Source of the DNA: Flavobacteriales bacterium
Lineage (GTDB): Bacteria; Bacteroidota; Bacteroidia; Flavobacteriales_D; Parvicellaceae
DNA: 64,000 nucleotides
Assembly (NCBI GenBank): GCA_029251405.1
Contig: JAQXDK010000042.1
Coordinates: 1-64,000, forward strand
Direction of reading: 5' to 3'
Within the stretch, counting starts at the first letter, position 1; every line of letters begins with the position of its first letter. The notes under the pieces were generated by a model. It searched no databases. It was not told the DNA's origin and saw nothing but the letters and a program-made list of their open reading frames with translations. Positions 49,605 to 58,430 of the stretch are shown here, piece by piece. A program made the position numbers and the translations under genes.

Positions 49605-50261
49605 ATGAAAATTTATAATTTTAGTGAATACTCTTCTTTGTATAACAAGTTTTTATCTGAGTTGAGAGATGCTCAAATACAAAAAGATAGTATGAGGTTT
49701 CGAAAAAATCTAGAAAGGTTAGGACAAATTTCTGCTTACGAAATAAGTAAGAGTTTAGATAATTACACACTTTCTACGAATACACCCTTAGGAATTTCTA
49801 CAACTAAGGTTCCTTTAGAAAATATAGTTTTAGCTACTATACTAAGAGCAGGATTACCGCTTCACAATGGTTTATTAAATTATTTTGATAGTGCAGAGAA
49901 TTGCTTTATTTCTGCTTTCAGAAAACATACTTCCTCCAATGATTTTGATGTAGAGATAGAATATTTAGCCAGTCCTAAATTAGATGGTAAAGTAGTTTTA
50001 CTTTCTGATACTATGTTAGCCTCAGGTCAGTCTATGGTTTTGGCTTATAAAGCGTTGTTAGAAAAAGGGAATCCCTCAGAAATTCATTTAGTTAGTGTAA
50101 TAGGTAGTCAGCAAGGAATTGACTTTGTTACTCAAAACTTTCCTGAAAATACAACATTATGGATTGGAGGAATTGATCCTAAGATGACAACGCAATCCTA
50201 TATCGTTCCTGGCTTAGGAGATGCAGGGGATTTAGCATTCGGAGAAAAGGATGATGAATGA
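49605..50261 (+). CDS. upp: Uracil phosphoribosyltransferase
   Basis: Upp makes UMP from uracil and PRPP. The 218-aa protein has the conserved TILRAGLPLHNGLLNYF segment near 82-98, the PRPP-binding motif LLSDTMLASGQSMVLAYKAL near 129-148 and the uracil-site tail YIVPGLGDAGDLAFG. The length is normal. Its stop overlaps the start of a small membrane protein by 4 nt (ATGA). Confidence 0.95.
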   Translation: MKIYNFSEYSSLYNKFLSELRDAQIQKDSMRFRKNLERLGQISAYEISKSLDNYTLSTNTPLGISTTKVPLENIVLATILRAGLPLHNGLLNYFDSAENCFISAFRKHTSSNDFDVEIEYLASPKLDGKVVLLSDTMLASGQSMVLAYKALLEKGNPSEIHLVSVIGSQQGIDFVTQNFPENTTLWIGGIDPKMTTQSYIVPGLGDAGDLAFGEKDDE

Positions 50262-50713
50262 ATTGGATCGCAATATTATATGTTTTTCTTTTAGCACACG
50301 TTAAATTTTTAGTAACTGCTACAATTGCTCTAGCTACTTTTCCCGACTTATCAGCAGGCGAAATTTTTATTTCGTCTTGTTTAGGTGCCCTATCTTGTTT
50401 TAATATATTTTATTTTATTTCTTACAGAATCTACTTTTTAAAAGAGAAAAAAACAAGCAGCTTAAAAAAGAGGAAGTCCAAAAACTTTAAAAAAAGAAAC
50501 AGATTGTTAATTAAAATGAAGAAATCTAAAATTGGTTTTTTACTAGTTTGTACTCTTGCTCCCATTTTTTTGTCAATCCCTATTGGTACAGTTGTAGTAG
50601 TGAAATTTTTTGGAAATCATAAAAAAACTTATTTATACGTGACTGCATTACTTATGGTTATGTCCTTTCTTTTAGCGTATTTAAATGAGACTATTTTTAA
50701 TTTTTTTAGATAA
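50258..50713 (+). CDS. Small membrane protein of unknown function
   Basis: This 151-aa protein has about four hydrophobic segments: residues 4-22, 32-55, 95-110 and 122-143. A very basic cytoplasmic loop (KEKKTSSLKKRKSKNFKKRN, about 65-84) separates the two pairs. No recognised motif is present. It overlaps upp by 4 nt and the next gene by 1 nt, so it is translated with both. The basic loop suggests contact with nucleic acid or acidic lipids; this is inference. Confidence 0.78.
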   Translation: MNWIAILYVFLLAHVKFLVTATIALATFPDLSAGEIFISSCLGALSCFNIFYFISYRIYFLKEKKTSSLKKRKSKNFKKRNRLLIKMKKSKIGFLLVCTLAPIFLSIPIGTVVVVKFFGNHKKTYLYVTALLMVMSFLLAYLNETIFNFFR

Positions 50714-51408
50714 TGAAGTTGAAGCACCTTTTTTTTGATCTTGATAGAACATTGTGGGACTTTGACACCAATTCTTATGAAGAGCTTACGGAATTATATC
50801 ATTCTTACAGCCTCCATCAAAAAGGTATTTCATTACCTGATGAATTCATTAAGGTGTACAAAAAAATAAATGATGATTGCTGGGATAAATACAGACAAAA
50901 TCTACTCTCAAAAGAAAATTTAAGATCTATTAGGTTTAAGTTGACCTTAGAATATTTTGGTATTGACAGTAAAGAACTGGCGCAAAACTTGGGTCGTGAT
51001 TATGTAAATAATTCTCCTTACAGAACAAAATTAATTCCGAACGCATTAGAACTTTTAAATGATTTGAAAGACCATTATAATCTTCATATTATAACCAATG
51101 GATTCCAAGAAGTTCAACATATTAAAGTCCAACAATCAGGTTTAGATAATTTTTTCAATCACATAATTACATCTGAAGCTGCAGGTGCTAAAAAACCTGA
51201 TCCAATAATTTTTAATCATGCTTTTAAAAAAACTGGAGCAACTGCATCAAATTCTGTAATAATAGGCGATGACTTAAATACTGATATTAGTGGAGCAATA
51301 GCTGTGAATATGAAAGCTATTTACTTTAATCCACATCAAAAGAATCATAAACTAAGCATATGGAAAGAGGTTGATAATTTAAGGGATATAAAAAAAATAC
51401 TACTTTAA
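50713..51408 (+). CDS. YjjG-family HAD pyrimidine nucleotidase
   Basis: This 231-aa haloacid-dehalogenase hydrolase has motif I as FFDLDRTLWDFDTN (Asp10, Asp12 region), motif II as ITNGF, motif III around AGAKKPDP and motif IV as IGDDLNTDISGA near 190. The helical cap at 18-95 matches the YjjG/YfnB group, which dephosphorylates non-canonical pyrimidine nucleotides such as dUMP or 5-halo-UMP. It follows the membrane protein with a 1-nt overlap, which fits the pyrimidine salvage theme with upp. Confidence 0.9.
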   Translation: MKLKHLFFDLDRTLWDFDTNSYEELTELYHSYSLHQKGISLPDEFIKVYKKINDDCWDKYRQNLLSKENLRSIRFKLTLEYFGIDSKELAQNLGRDYVNNSPYRTKLIPNALELLNDLKDHYNLHIITNGFQEVQHIKVQQSGLDNFFNHIITSEAAGAKKPDPIIFNHAFKKTGATASNSVIIGDDLNTDISGAIAVNMKAIYFNPHQKNHKLSIWKEVDNLRDIKKILL

Positions 51409-51469
51409 AGCTCTAAAGCTTTCTTGTATAGCTTTCATTTACTATTTTCACATCTTCAAATAAATTACA

Positions 51470-53734
51470 ATGGTTTTTGATATAGATATGATAAGAGAGG
51501 TATATGCATTATACCCAAAGAAGATGGAAGCAATCAGCAAGCTAATTGACCGTCCGTTAACACTCTCCGAAAAGATTTTATATACTCATATTTGGGGTGG
51601 TGAAGCAAAAGAGATTTACAAAAAAGGGGTTTCATATGTCGATTTTTCACCTGATAGAGTAGCAATGCAGGATGCTACAGCTCAAATGGCATTATTACAA
51701 TTTATGCAAGCTGGTAAATCTAAAGTTGCTGTTCCTTCTACCGCTCATGCAGATCATTTAATTCAGGCTAAATTAGGAGCAGATAAAGATTTACAAGAAG
51801 GAATTAATAAAAATAATGAGGTATTTAATTTTTTAAGTTCTGTTTGTAATAAATACGGAATTGGTTTCTGGAAACCGGGTGCTGGTATCATTCACCAAGT
51901 TGTTTTAGAGAATTATGCTTTTCCAGGAGGTATGATGATTGGAACAGATTCGCACACTGTGAATGCTGGTGGGTTAGGAATGGTAGCTATTGGTGTAGGC
52001 GGAGCAGATGCAGTAGACGTAATGGCAGGTATGCCATGGGAACTTAAATTCCCTAAGTTGATTGGCGTTAAATTAACAGGTAAATTAAATGGTTGGACTT
52101 CACCTAAAGATGTCATCTTAAAAGTTGCTGGTATTTTGTCTGTAAAAGGAGGCACAGGTTGTATTGTTGAATATTTTGGAGAAGGAGCTCAATCAATTTC
52201 CTGTACTGGAAAAGGTACTATTTGTAATATGGGAGCTGAAATTGGAGCGACTACTTCCACATTTGGTTACGATGATTCCATGAGAAGATATTTGAGTGCA
52301 ACGGGAAGAGAAGAAGTGGTTCAACTAGCTGACGAAATTGCTCATCATTTAACTGGAGATAGTGAAGTTTATGAAAATCCAGAAAATTACTTCGATCAAG
52401 TTATTGAAATAAATTTAGACGAACTAACACCACATTTAAACGGTCCATTTACTCCTGATTTAGCAACTCCTGTTTCAGAAATGAAAGAAGCTGCTAAAAA
52501 GAACAGTTGGCCAACCAATATTGAATGGGCCTTAATAGGGTCTTGTACAAATTCGTCCTATGAAGATTTAACTAGAGCAGCTTCAATAGTTGAAGATGCT
52601 GTTAGCAAAGGAGTTGAACCTAAAGCGATTTTAGGAATAAATCCTGGTTCCGAGCAAGTTAGATTTACTGCAGAAAGAGACGGATTAATAGCTACTTTTA
52701 AAAAGTTTGAAACCACTAAAATTTTCACCAATGCTTGCGGTCCTTGTATCGGGCAATGGGATCGACCTGGCGCCGAGAAAAAAGAAGTTAACTCCATTGT
52801 ACATTCTTTTAATAGAAACTTCAGAAAGAGAGCCGATGGTAATCCAAATACAATGGCTTTTGTTACTTCACCTGAAATGGTTGCAGCAGTCGCAATTTCT
52901 GGTAAGTTAGATTTTAATCCACTATCAGATTCATTAGAAAATAAAAATGGAGAAGAAGTTTATTTGTCAGAGCCAATTGGTCAAGAACTTCCAAAAAATG
53001 GATTTGATGTAGAAGATAACGGCTACCAAGCACCTGCAGTTGAAGGTAGCAACATAGAAGTAGTTGTAAATCCTGACTCTGAAAGATTACAATTACTAAC
53101 ACCGTTTGAAGCTTGGAATGGTGAAAATATAGAAAATGCTAGGTTGCTTATAAAAGCGCAAGGTAAATGTACCACGGATCATATCTCTATGGCCGGCCCT
53201 TGGTTAAGATATAGAGGACACTTAGACAATATTTCTAATAATTGTTTAATCGGTGCTATTAATGCTTTTGGAGGTGAATCAAACACCGTTATAAATCAAT
53301 TAACCGGTACAAAAGGTGAAGTTCCAGCAACTGCTCGAGCCTATAAAGCAGCAGGTGTCTCAACAATAGTTGTTGGAGATCATAATTACGGAGAAGGATC
53401 TTCTAGAGAACATGCTGCAATGGAGCCCAGACATTTAGGAGTAAAAGCAGTTATTGTAAAATCCTTTGCTAGAATTCATGAAACAAATCTTAAAAAACAA
53501 GGTATGTTAGGCTTGACTTTTAATAATGAAAATGATTATGATCTCATAAGAGAAGACGATATTTTTAATTTTTTAGATTTAAAAGATTTTGCTCCAAAAA
53601 AGACGTTGCTTCTTGAAGTTAAACATAGTGATGGGACTGTAGACACGATTACTCTAAACCACACTTACAATGACCAACAAATAGAGTGGTTCAAGTACGG
53701 TTCTGCTTTAAATTTAATTAAGACCAATAATTAA
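51470..53734 (+). CDS. Aconitate hydratase (mitochondrial-type)
   Basis: Aconitase isomerises citrate and isocitrate in the TCA cycle. The 754-aa protein is close to mitochondrial aconitase in length. It has [17 protein letters not shown] near 356-372 and [16 protein letters not shown] near 422-437, whose cysteines hold the 4Fe-4S cluster, plus [20 protein letters not shown] near 640 in the swivelling domain. The start codon follows a candidate weak promoter (TTG at 51424, TATTTTCA at 51444). A GH109-like gene starts 1 nt after the stop. Confidence 0.97.
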   Translation: MVFDIDMIREVYALYPKKMEAISKLIDRPLTLSEKILYTHIWGGEAKEIYKKGVSYVDFSPDRVAMQDATAQMALLQFMQAGKSKVAVPSTAHADHLIQAKLGADKDLQEGINKNNEVFNFLSSVCNKYGIGFWKPGAGIIHQVVLENYAFPGGMMIGTDSHTVNAGGLGMVAIGVGGADAVDVMAGMPWELKFPKLIGVKLTGKLNGWTSPKDVILKVAGILSVKGGTGCIVEYFGEGAQSISCTGKGTICNMGAEIGATTSTFGYDDSMRRYLSATGREEVVQLADEIAHHLTGDSEVYENPENYFDQVIEINLDELTPHLNGPFTPDLATPVSEMKEAAKKNSWPTNIEWALIGSCTNSSYEDLTRAASIVEDAVSKGVEPKAILGINPGSEQVRFTAERDGLIATFKKFETTKIFTNACGPCIGQWDRPGAEKKEVNSIVHSFNRNFRKRADGNPNTMAFVTSPEMVAAVAISGKLDFNPLSDSLENKNGEEVYLSEPIGQELPKNGFDVEDNGYQAPAVEGSNIEVVVNPDSERLQLLTPFEAWNGENIENARLLIKAQGKCTTDHISMAGPWLRYRGHLDNISNNCLIGAINAFGGESNTVINQLTGTKGEVPATARAYKAAGVSTIVVGDHNYGEGSSREHAAMEPRHLGVKAVIVKSFARIHETNLKKQGMLGLTFNNENDYDLIREDDIFNFLDLKDFAPKKTLLLEVKHSDGTVDTITLNHTYNDQQIEWFKYGSALNLIKTNN

Positions 53735-53735
53735 A

Positions 53736-55136
53736 ATGATTAAAAAAACTAGTTATAGGTTGGTTTTAATTTCAGTTTATTTATTATGTTTTTACAATAT
53801 TTCAGGTCAAAATAAAGTTTTTTTATCAGATTACGATGAATTATTTTCCATTTGGGATACATCCCAATACAAAGATGAAAACAATGCATTACAATTAAGA
53901 TGTCCCAAGATTGACACTGTTAAAATAGGCTTAATAGGATTAGGTAACCGAGGTCAAATGGCTTTGGAAAGATTACCTAACATTAAGGGTGTAAAAATTG
54001 TTGCAATTGCAGACATTGACTCTAATAAAGTTAACAGCTCTTACAACAAATATTTTAAAAGTTCTTCATTTCCCAAACCCGATAGATACTATCTTAAAAA
54101 CGATTGGAAAGAAATTTGCCAGAGAAATGATGTTGATTTAATTTACGTTTGCACTCATTGGGAGCTACATACACCAATAGCTTTGTATGCAATGGAAAAT
54201 AATAAACATGTAGCAGTCGAAGTACCTGCGGCGCTAACAGTAAAAGACTGTTGGGATTTAGTAAAGACTGCTGAAAGAACAAAAAAACATTGCATTCAGC
54301 TTGAAAATTGCATGTATGATTTTTTTGAAATATCTGTTTTAAATATGGCCCAAAACAAGAAGCTTGGTGAAATAGTACACACAGAAGGAGCTTATATTCA
54401 CGATTTAAAGTCATTAAATTTTAGTAAAACATATTATTGGGATTTTTGGAGATTAAGAAACCTACAAAAAACTGACGGCAATACATATCCAACTCACGGA
54501 TTAGGTCCTCTTGCTCACTTATTGAATATTCATAGAGGAGATAGAATGACTCATTTAGTTTCCATGTCTTCTTCACAGTTTGGTCTCTCAAAATATTCTC
54601 ATGAAAAATTACCAGAAAATAGTATTTGGAAACATCAAAAATTCAAAAAAGGCGATATGAATACTACACTAATAAAGACCCAAAATGGTAAAACAATTAT
54701 GTTGCAGCACGATGTGACTAGTCCAAGACCGTATTCTAGAATTTTCACAGTTAGCGGGACAGATGGTTTTGTTCAGAAATATCCACTACAGTCTATGTCT
54801 TTCACCCCTAAGTCACATCATATTTTAGATAAAGAAGCTCTAAATGATACGCTTTTAAAATATGAACCTACAATTATTAAAAACATAAAAGAAAAAGCTC
54901 AAGAAGTTGGAGGACACGGAGGTATGGATTTCATTATGGACTTCAGGTTAATTTACTGTCTGAGAAATGGATTGCCTTTAGATCAAGATGTTTACGACGC
55001 AGCAGAATGGTCCTCAATTGTTGCATTATCAAGAAAATCTGTTAATAAAGGGAGTAAAGCAATCAAAATTCCAGATTTCACTAGAGGAAGTTGGGGTGAA
55101 CTTAATAAGGTAACATATTTTTTAAACCAAGATTAA
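53736..55136 (+). CDS. GH109-type NAD-dependent glycosidase / Gfo-Idh-MocA oxidoreductase
   Basis: This 466-aa exported protein has a signal peptide (VLISVYLLCFYNISGQ, ending near residue 25). The NAD-binding Rossmann domain carries KIGLIGLGNRGQMALERL near 66-83 and VKIVAIADID. It continues with VAVEVPAALTVKDCW and the C-terminal barrel motif DGNTYPTHGLGPLAHLL near 246-262, typical of GH109 alpha-N-acetylgalactosaminidases. These enzymes cleave glycosides through an oxidation-elimination mechanism with bound NAD. The exported location fits a glycan-degrading role. It starts 1 nt after aconitase, and its end overlaps the convergent SiaB-like gene by 4 nt. Confidence 0.87.
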   Translation: MIKKTSYRLVLISVYLLCFYNISGQNKVFLSDYDELFSIWDTSQYKDENNALQLRCPKIDTVKIGLIGLGNRGQMALERLPNIKGVKIVAIADIDSNKVNSSYNKYFKSSSFPKPDRYYLKNDWKEICQRNDVDLIYVCTHWELHTPIALYAMENNKHVAVEVPAALTVKDCWDLVKTAERTKKHCIQLENCMYDFFEISVLNMAQNKKLGEIVHTEGAYIHDLKSLNFSKTYYWDFWRLRNLQKTDGNTYPTHGLGPLAHLLNIHRGDRMTHLVSMSSSQFGLSKYSHEKLPENSIWKHQKFKKGDMNTTLIKTQNGKTIMLQHDVTSPRPYSRIFTVSGTDGFVQKYPLQSMSFTPKSHHILDKEALNDTLLKYEPTIIKNIKEKAQEVGGHGGMDFIMDFRLIYCLRNGLPLDQDVYDAAEWSSIVALSRKSVNKGSKAIKIPDFTRGSWGELNKVTYFLNQD

Positions 55137-55693
55137 ATCTTATCTACTTTTATATTTAGAGTGACTAATGAAAGTTGGTCGTCTAGTGGAGATGATTGAT
55201 AGTCAATCAAGTTTTTTGATTTCATTGCCATAATTATAACACCTAAACCAGCACCTCCTTTTTTAGAAATCTTTCCATTAGTTAGTGTTTCTAAGTAAAC
55301 AGACTTTAAACCAGGTCTGTCTAATGTATTTAAATGATCAATATTTTTAAAAAGAGTGTTTATGTTTTCATTCATTATTAAGTTCGAAAAGGAACAAATG
55401 AATTCTTCTTCAAATATTGAAATATAAAAGAACGAATGTTGTTTTTTATCACTAGAAAAGTCTCCGTGATTTTTTATGTTTTGAAGACCTTCAATAAGAA
55501 TATTGAAAATATTTTTAATATTTTTTTTTGCTGCACCTATTTCAAACAATTTTGATTCAGCAGTTTCACATATTTCAGATATTTTTTCAGAGTCAAGTTC
55601 TCCAAAGTTGGAAATGAAAATAGTACCCTGATTATCTTTGATAGTCTGTTCAGAGCTTATATATAATTTTTCTATAGATTTTAGTAAATCCAT
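55133..55693 (-). CDS. SiaB-like protein kinase (DUF6272 family)
   Basis: This 186-aa protein is of the SiaB family, GHKL-related kinases that in Pseudomonas phosphorylate the SiaC anti-sigma-antagonist-like partner. Visible are the N-box-like NIFNILIEGLQNIKNHGDFSS near 62-82 and a glycine-rich SKKGGAGLGVIIMAMKSKN near 142-160 as the ATP lid. No SiaA, SiaC or SiaD gene is adjacent. The assignment rests on the two motif regions. It converges on the GH109-like gene with a 4-nt overlap. Confidence 0.75.
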   Translation of the reverse strand: MDLLKSIEKLYISSEQTIKDNQGTIFISNFGELDSEKISEICETAESKLFEIGAAKKNIKNIFNILIEGLQNIKNHGDFSSDKKQHSFFYISIFEEEFICSFSNLIMNENINTLFKNIDHLNTLDRPGLKSVYLETLTNGKISKKGGAGLGVIIMAMKSKNLIDYQSSPLDDQLSLVTLNIKVDKI

Positions 55694-55750
55694 CTTGCCT
55701 TTAAATTTAGGTAAATTTATATTACAATTAATCTCTAGTAAATATTAATT

Positions 55751-56623
55751 TTATTTATAGATACTGATTATTTTTTTCAAATCATTTATTTTAGAATGAT
55801 CGTTTGATGAATTAAAACTAAAATTTAGATTGGTCAATATTCTTTTGGTAATATGTTTAATTGGACATGGGGTATAATAATACTCGTTTTCTATTACATT
55901 TATTTGCTGCATAAAATCCTGAATATCTTCTTTTTTTAGTACAACTCCTTGGCTAAATGGATTTATGTAAAATAGGACATCTTCTTTATTAAACTTGCCA
56001 CCAATTAAATTATTATAATTTTTGTTTAAGAATCCAACAATAAAGTGATTAGGAAGATTGATTCCCATTATTGTTAAATTTAATTGTCGTGCAATTTCAA
56101 TATAAAGTATGGAATTAGATAAAGGATTACCTTTTTTATTCTGAAGTAATTTTCCAAAAGAAGAATTATCTGCAGAATGGTAGTTTCTTTTATCACCTAT
56201 AAATTTATATTCGTCATACAATACATCGTTTATGATACTGATCTTTTTCAATGGATCCATATTATCATTAAGGCGAACAGATATTTCACTAACAATTTCA
56301 GAAATTTGATTTTGAATATAACTCTTAGTAATGTTTGGAAAGAAATATTGATCGATTTGTAGAACACCGTCAATTAGATTCACAGGATGTCGTAACCATT
56401 TCTTGTGAGAGGTTACCATTTCATTCAAATTTATTTCATGAGTTAGATTTGAGATTCTTGTTTTATAAGCAGAGTCTAAGTGATTTTCGAAATTTGCTTT
56501 TTCTAATATTGGGATGCATACTTCTCCAAGTTCTAAAAGTTGATTTTTAACTTGATTATATATGTTTAAATCGGGATCGTCTAACAAGCTAACAAGTGCT
56601 TTAATCTCTTTTATATTTTTCAT
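55751..56623 (-). CDS. SirB1-family (transglutaminase-like) protein
   Basis: This 290-aa protein resembles SirB1: helical repeats in the first 100 residues, then SSFGKLLQNKKGNPLSNSILYIEIARQLN and GINLPNHFIVGF near 175-215, which match the SirB1 core ending in the GHFL-type histidine. The catalytic cysteine of true transglutaminases is replaced by serine, so it is probably not a transglutaminase enzyme. It is 57 nt upstream of the SiaB-like gene on the same strand. Its function is unknown. Confidence 0.78.
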   Translation of the reverse strand: MKNIKEIKALVSLLDDPDLNIYNQVKNQLLELGEVCIPILEKANFENHLDSAYKTRISNLTHEINLNEMVTSHKKWLRHPVNLIDGVLQIDQYFFPNITKSYIQNQISEIVSEISVRLNDNMDPLKKISIINDVLYDEYKFIGDKRNYHSADNSSFGKLLQNKKGNPLSNSILYIEIARQLNLTIMGINLPNHFIVGFLNKNYNNLIGGKFNKEDVLFYINPFSQGVVLKKEDIQDFMQQINVIENEYYYTPCPIKHITKRILTNLNFSFNSSNDHSKINDLKKIISIYK

Positions 56624-56668
56624 ATTACTACCCTTACGAAAAATAATCTTAAAGGTTATTAAAATAAC

Positions 56669-57559
56669 CTAAATTCTTGACAGGACTATTTGAACTAAGT
56701 TTTCTACTGCTTTTTTATAATCTTTAGAAAAAGTATTTGAAAATCTATTTCCTATAACAGCACAAACAGTACAAGCTTGATGACCAAGCATAGCGCTTAA
56801 CCCATAAAGTGCAGAGGTCTCCATTTCAAAATTTAATATTTTGAGTCCTTTGTAATCAAATCTATTCAAAAATTCATTCATATCAGGAACCTTAGTAGTG
56901 AGTCTTAGAGTTCTACCTTGAGGCCCATAGAACCCATTAGCTGTAGCTGTTATTCCTTGAAACATGTCTTTACCAATCTTCTCACAAAGTTTTTCATTTG
57001 CACTAACAAAATAAGGTTTGTTTGCTTCTGTTGGCCATGGGATTTGTTGTAGAAAAGCTTTTTGTAATGCTAATTCCTCATGATTAAATACAGGGTTGTA
57101 AAATGATAAAAGCCCATCAAAACCAAGACCATAACTAGAAATCACAAATTTATCTACTGGAATTTCTTTTTGCAAAGCACCACAAGTTCCGAGTCTAATG
57201 ATTTTTAATGAAGTATGGTTTTTTTTTATTTTTTTGCTTTTGAAATCTATATTTAATAAGGCGTCTAGCTCATTAATTACTATATCTATATTATCACATC
57301 CAATACCAGTGGAAATTACAGAAACCCTCTTGTTATTTAAAAGTCCGGTGTGAGTTACAAATTCTCTTTTAGCTCTTTTAACTTCTATTCTATCAAAATA
57401 TTTTGAAATTGTTGGCACACGCTCTTGATCTCCCACTAGTATAATTGTTGAACCAACTTCCTCAGGTAGTAAGTCTAAATGATAGATGCGTCCTTCATCT
57501 GTTATAATGAGTTCCGTAGGGGGAATACTTTTTTCTGAAAAATTTACTTCTTGCTGCAT
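56669..57559 (-). CDS. Nucleoside phosphorylase (PNP/UDP superfamily, uridine phosphorylase-like)
   Basis: This 296-aa protein has the phosphate-binding VGDQERVPTISKYF near 42-55, the central ISTGIGCDNIDIVINEL and RLGTCGALQKEIPVDKF near 126, and NFEMETSALYGLSAMLGH near 243. In the last, the E-M-E triad binds the ribose. It would split nucleosides with phosphate in salvage. Base specificity (uridine or purine) cannot be set from these motifs. It is separated from the SirB1-like gene by 45 nt on the same strand. Confidence 0.88.
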   Translation of the reverse strand: MQQEVNFSEKSIPPTELIITDEGRIYHLDLLPEEVGSTIILVGDQERVPTISKYFDRIEVKRAKREFVTHTGLLNNKRVSVISTGIGCDNIDIVINELDALLNIDFKSKKIKKNHTSLKIIRLGTCGALQKEIPVDKFVISSYGLGFDGLLSFYNPVFNHEELALQKAFLQQIPWPTEANKPYFVSANEKLCEKIGKDMFQGITATANGFYGPQGRTLRLTTKVPDMNEFLNRFDYKGLKILNFEMETSALYGLSAMLGHQACTVCAVIGNRFSNTFSKDYKKAVENLVQIVLSRI

Positions 57560-57585
57560 GTTATGAAACTTTATTTAAATAATAA

Positions 57586-58350
57586 TTATGGATCAAGTGA
57601 ACTGAAAACTTTCTTTAAGATATCGGATGTTCTACTAATAGGATTTTTTCTAATTTCCTTTTCTTGAATTTCTACTAATTTAAAAAGTCCCGAAATTGCT
57701 CTCTCGGTAACGTATTTATTTAAATCAGTTTCTATTTTTTCTTTTCCACTTAGTTTAGTTGTTTGGTTATATTTATTTACTAAAGGAGTCCAATAGGTGG
57801 TTAGTTGAACTTTATCAATTGCTTTTTTTACTTCTGGTATAAATAGTGAGTAGAGTTTAGAACCAGTTTGATTTTCCAAGAAAATAGTTGCTGCATTATC
57901 GTTTCCTTTAAGTATTTTAATTCCGTCAGTAACGTTCATATTTTTGATAGCATCAATAAATATAGGCGAAGCGGTTTTGCAAGCTTCTTCAGCTGCTTCA
58001 TTGAGTGTTTGTTCAAATTTCTCTACCTTTCTATCTAACCCCCATTGCATTGCTTTGTCTCTTACATTTTTAGCTTCTGGTGGAAAAGGAATGCGTATCA
58101 AATCATTTTTTAAAAAGCCACCAATAGCAGATGCTTTTTCAGTACCCTTTGTAACTCCAATACTTAGAGCCTCTTTAAGTCCTTTAATGACTTCATCATT
58201 ATTTAAAGGATTGGTTTTTACTTTATTTTCTGATGGAAACTGAGTTTTGACTTGTTTAGATATTTTATTAATATTTATCTGAGAATTTATAGAATTTGAA
58301 AAGAAGAAAAATATTAAAGTGTATATGAAAAGAAGTTTATTTTTAATCAT
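57586..58350 (-). CDS. DUF4197 exported protein
   Basis: From the ATG at 58350 this is 254 aa with a signal peptide (IKNKLLFIYTLIFFFFSNSINSQ). An earlier ATG 18 nt upstream is possible but adds only MNLKLN. The mature region is mostly helical, with the DUF4197 pattern VIKGLKEALSIGVTKGTEKAS, LIRIPFPPEAKNVRDKAMQWGL and VTERAISGLFKLVEIQEKEIRKNP. The family is found in Proteobacteria and Bacteroidetes and has no known function. It has its own promoter and runs divergently from cinA. Confidence 0.86.
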   Translation of the reverse strand: MIKNKLLFIYTLIFFFFSNSINSQININKISKQVKTQFPSENKVKTNPLNNDEVIKGLKEALSIGVTKGTEKASAIGGFLKNDLIRIPFPPEAKNVRDKAMQWGLDRKVEKFEQTLNEAAEEACKTASPIFIDAIKNMNVTDGIKILKGNDNAATIFLENQTGSKLYSLFIPEVKKAIDKVQLTTYWTPLVNKYNQTTKLSGKEKIETDLNKYVTERAISGLFKLVEIQEKEIRKNPISRTSDILKKVFSSLDP

Positions 58351-58373
58351 GTTTAATTTTAAATTCAATATAC

Positions 58374-58407
58374 CAAAAATATTGCCAAACTAATTTTTCT
58401 ATTGCAA
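58374..58407 (-). promoter_or_regulatory. Candidate promoter of the DUF4197 gene
   Basis: On the minus strand: TTG (CAA at 58405-58407), a 23-nt spacer and TATTTTTG (58381-58374), an exact match to TTG-N17..23-TAnnTTTG at the long end of the spacer range. It lies 23 nt before the ATG at 58350. Confidence 0.5.
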
Positions 58408-58430
58408 AACTTAATTTATAATTTAACAGA

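Noticed and set aside
51407-51422. aaagct-ctaa-agcttt hairpin after the YjjG gene
   Set aside because: Six-bp stem without a real T run; too weak to call a terminator.
54094-54414. Minus-strand frame opposite the GH109-like gene
   Set aside because: Random-looking composition and no start context; a shadow of the real gene.
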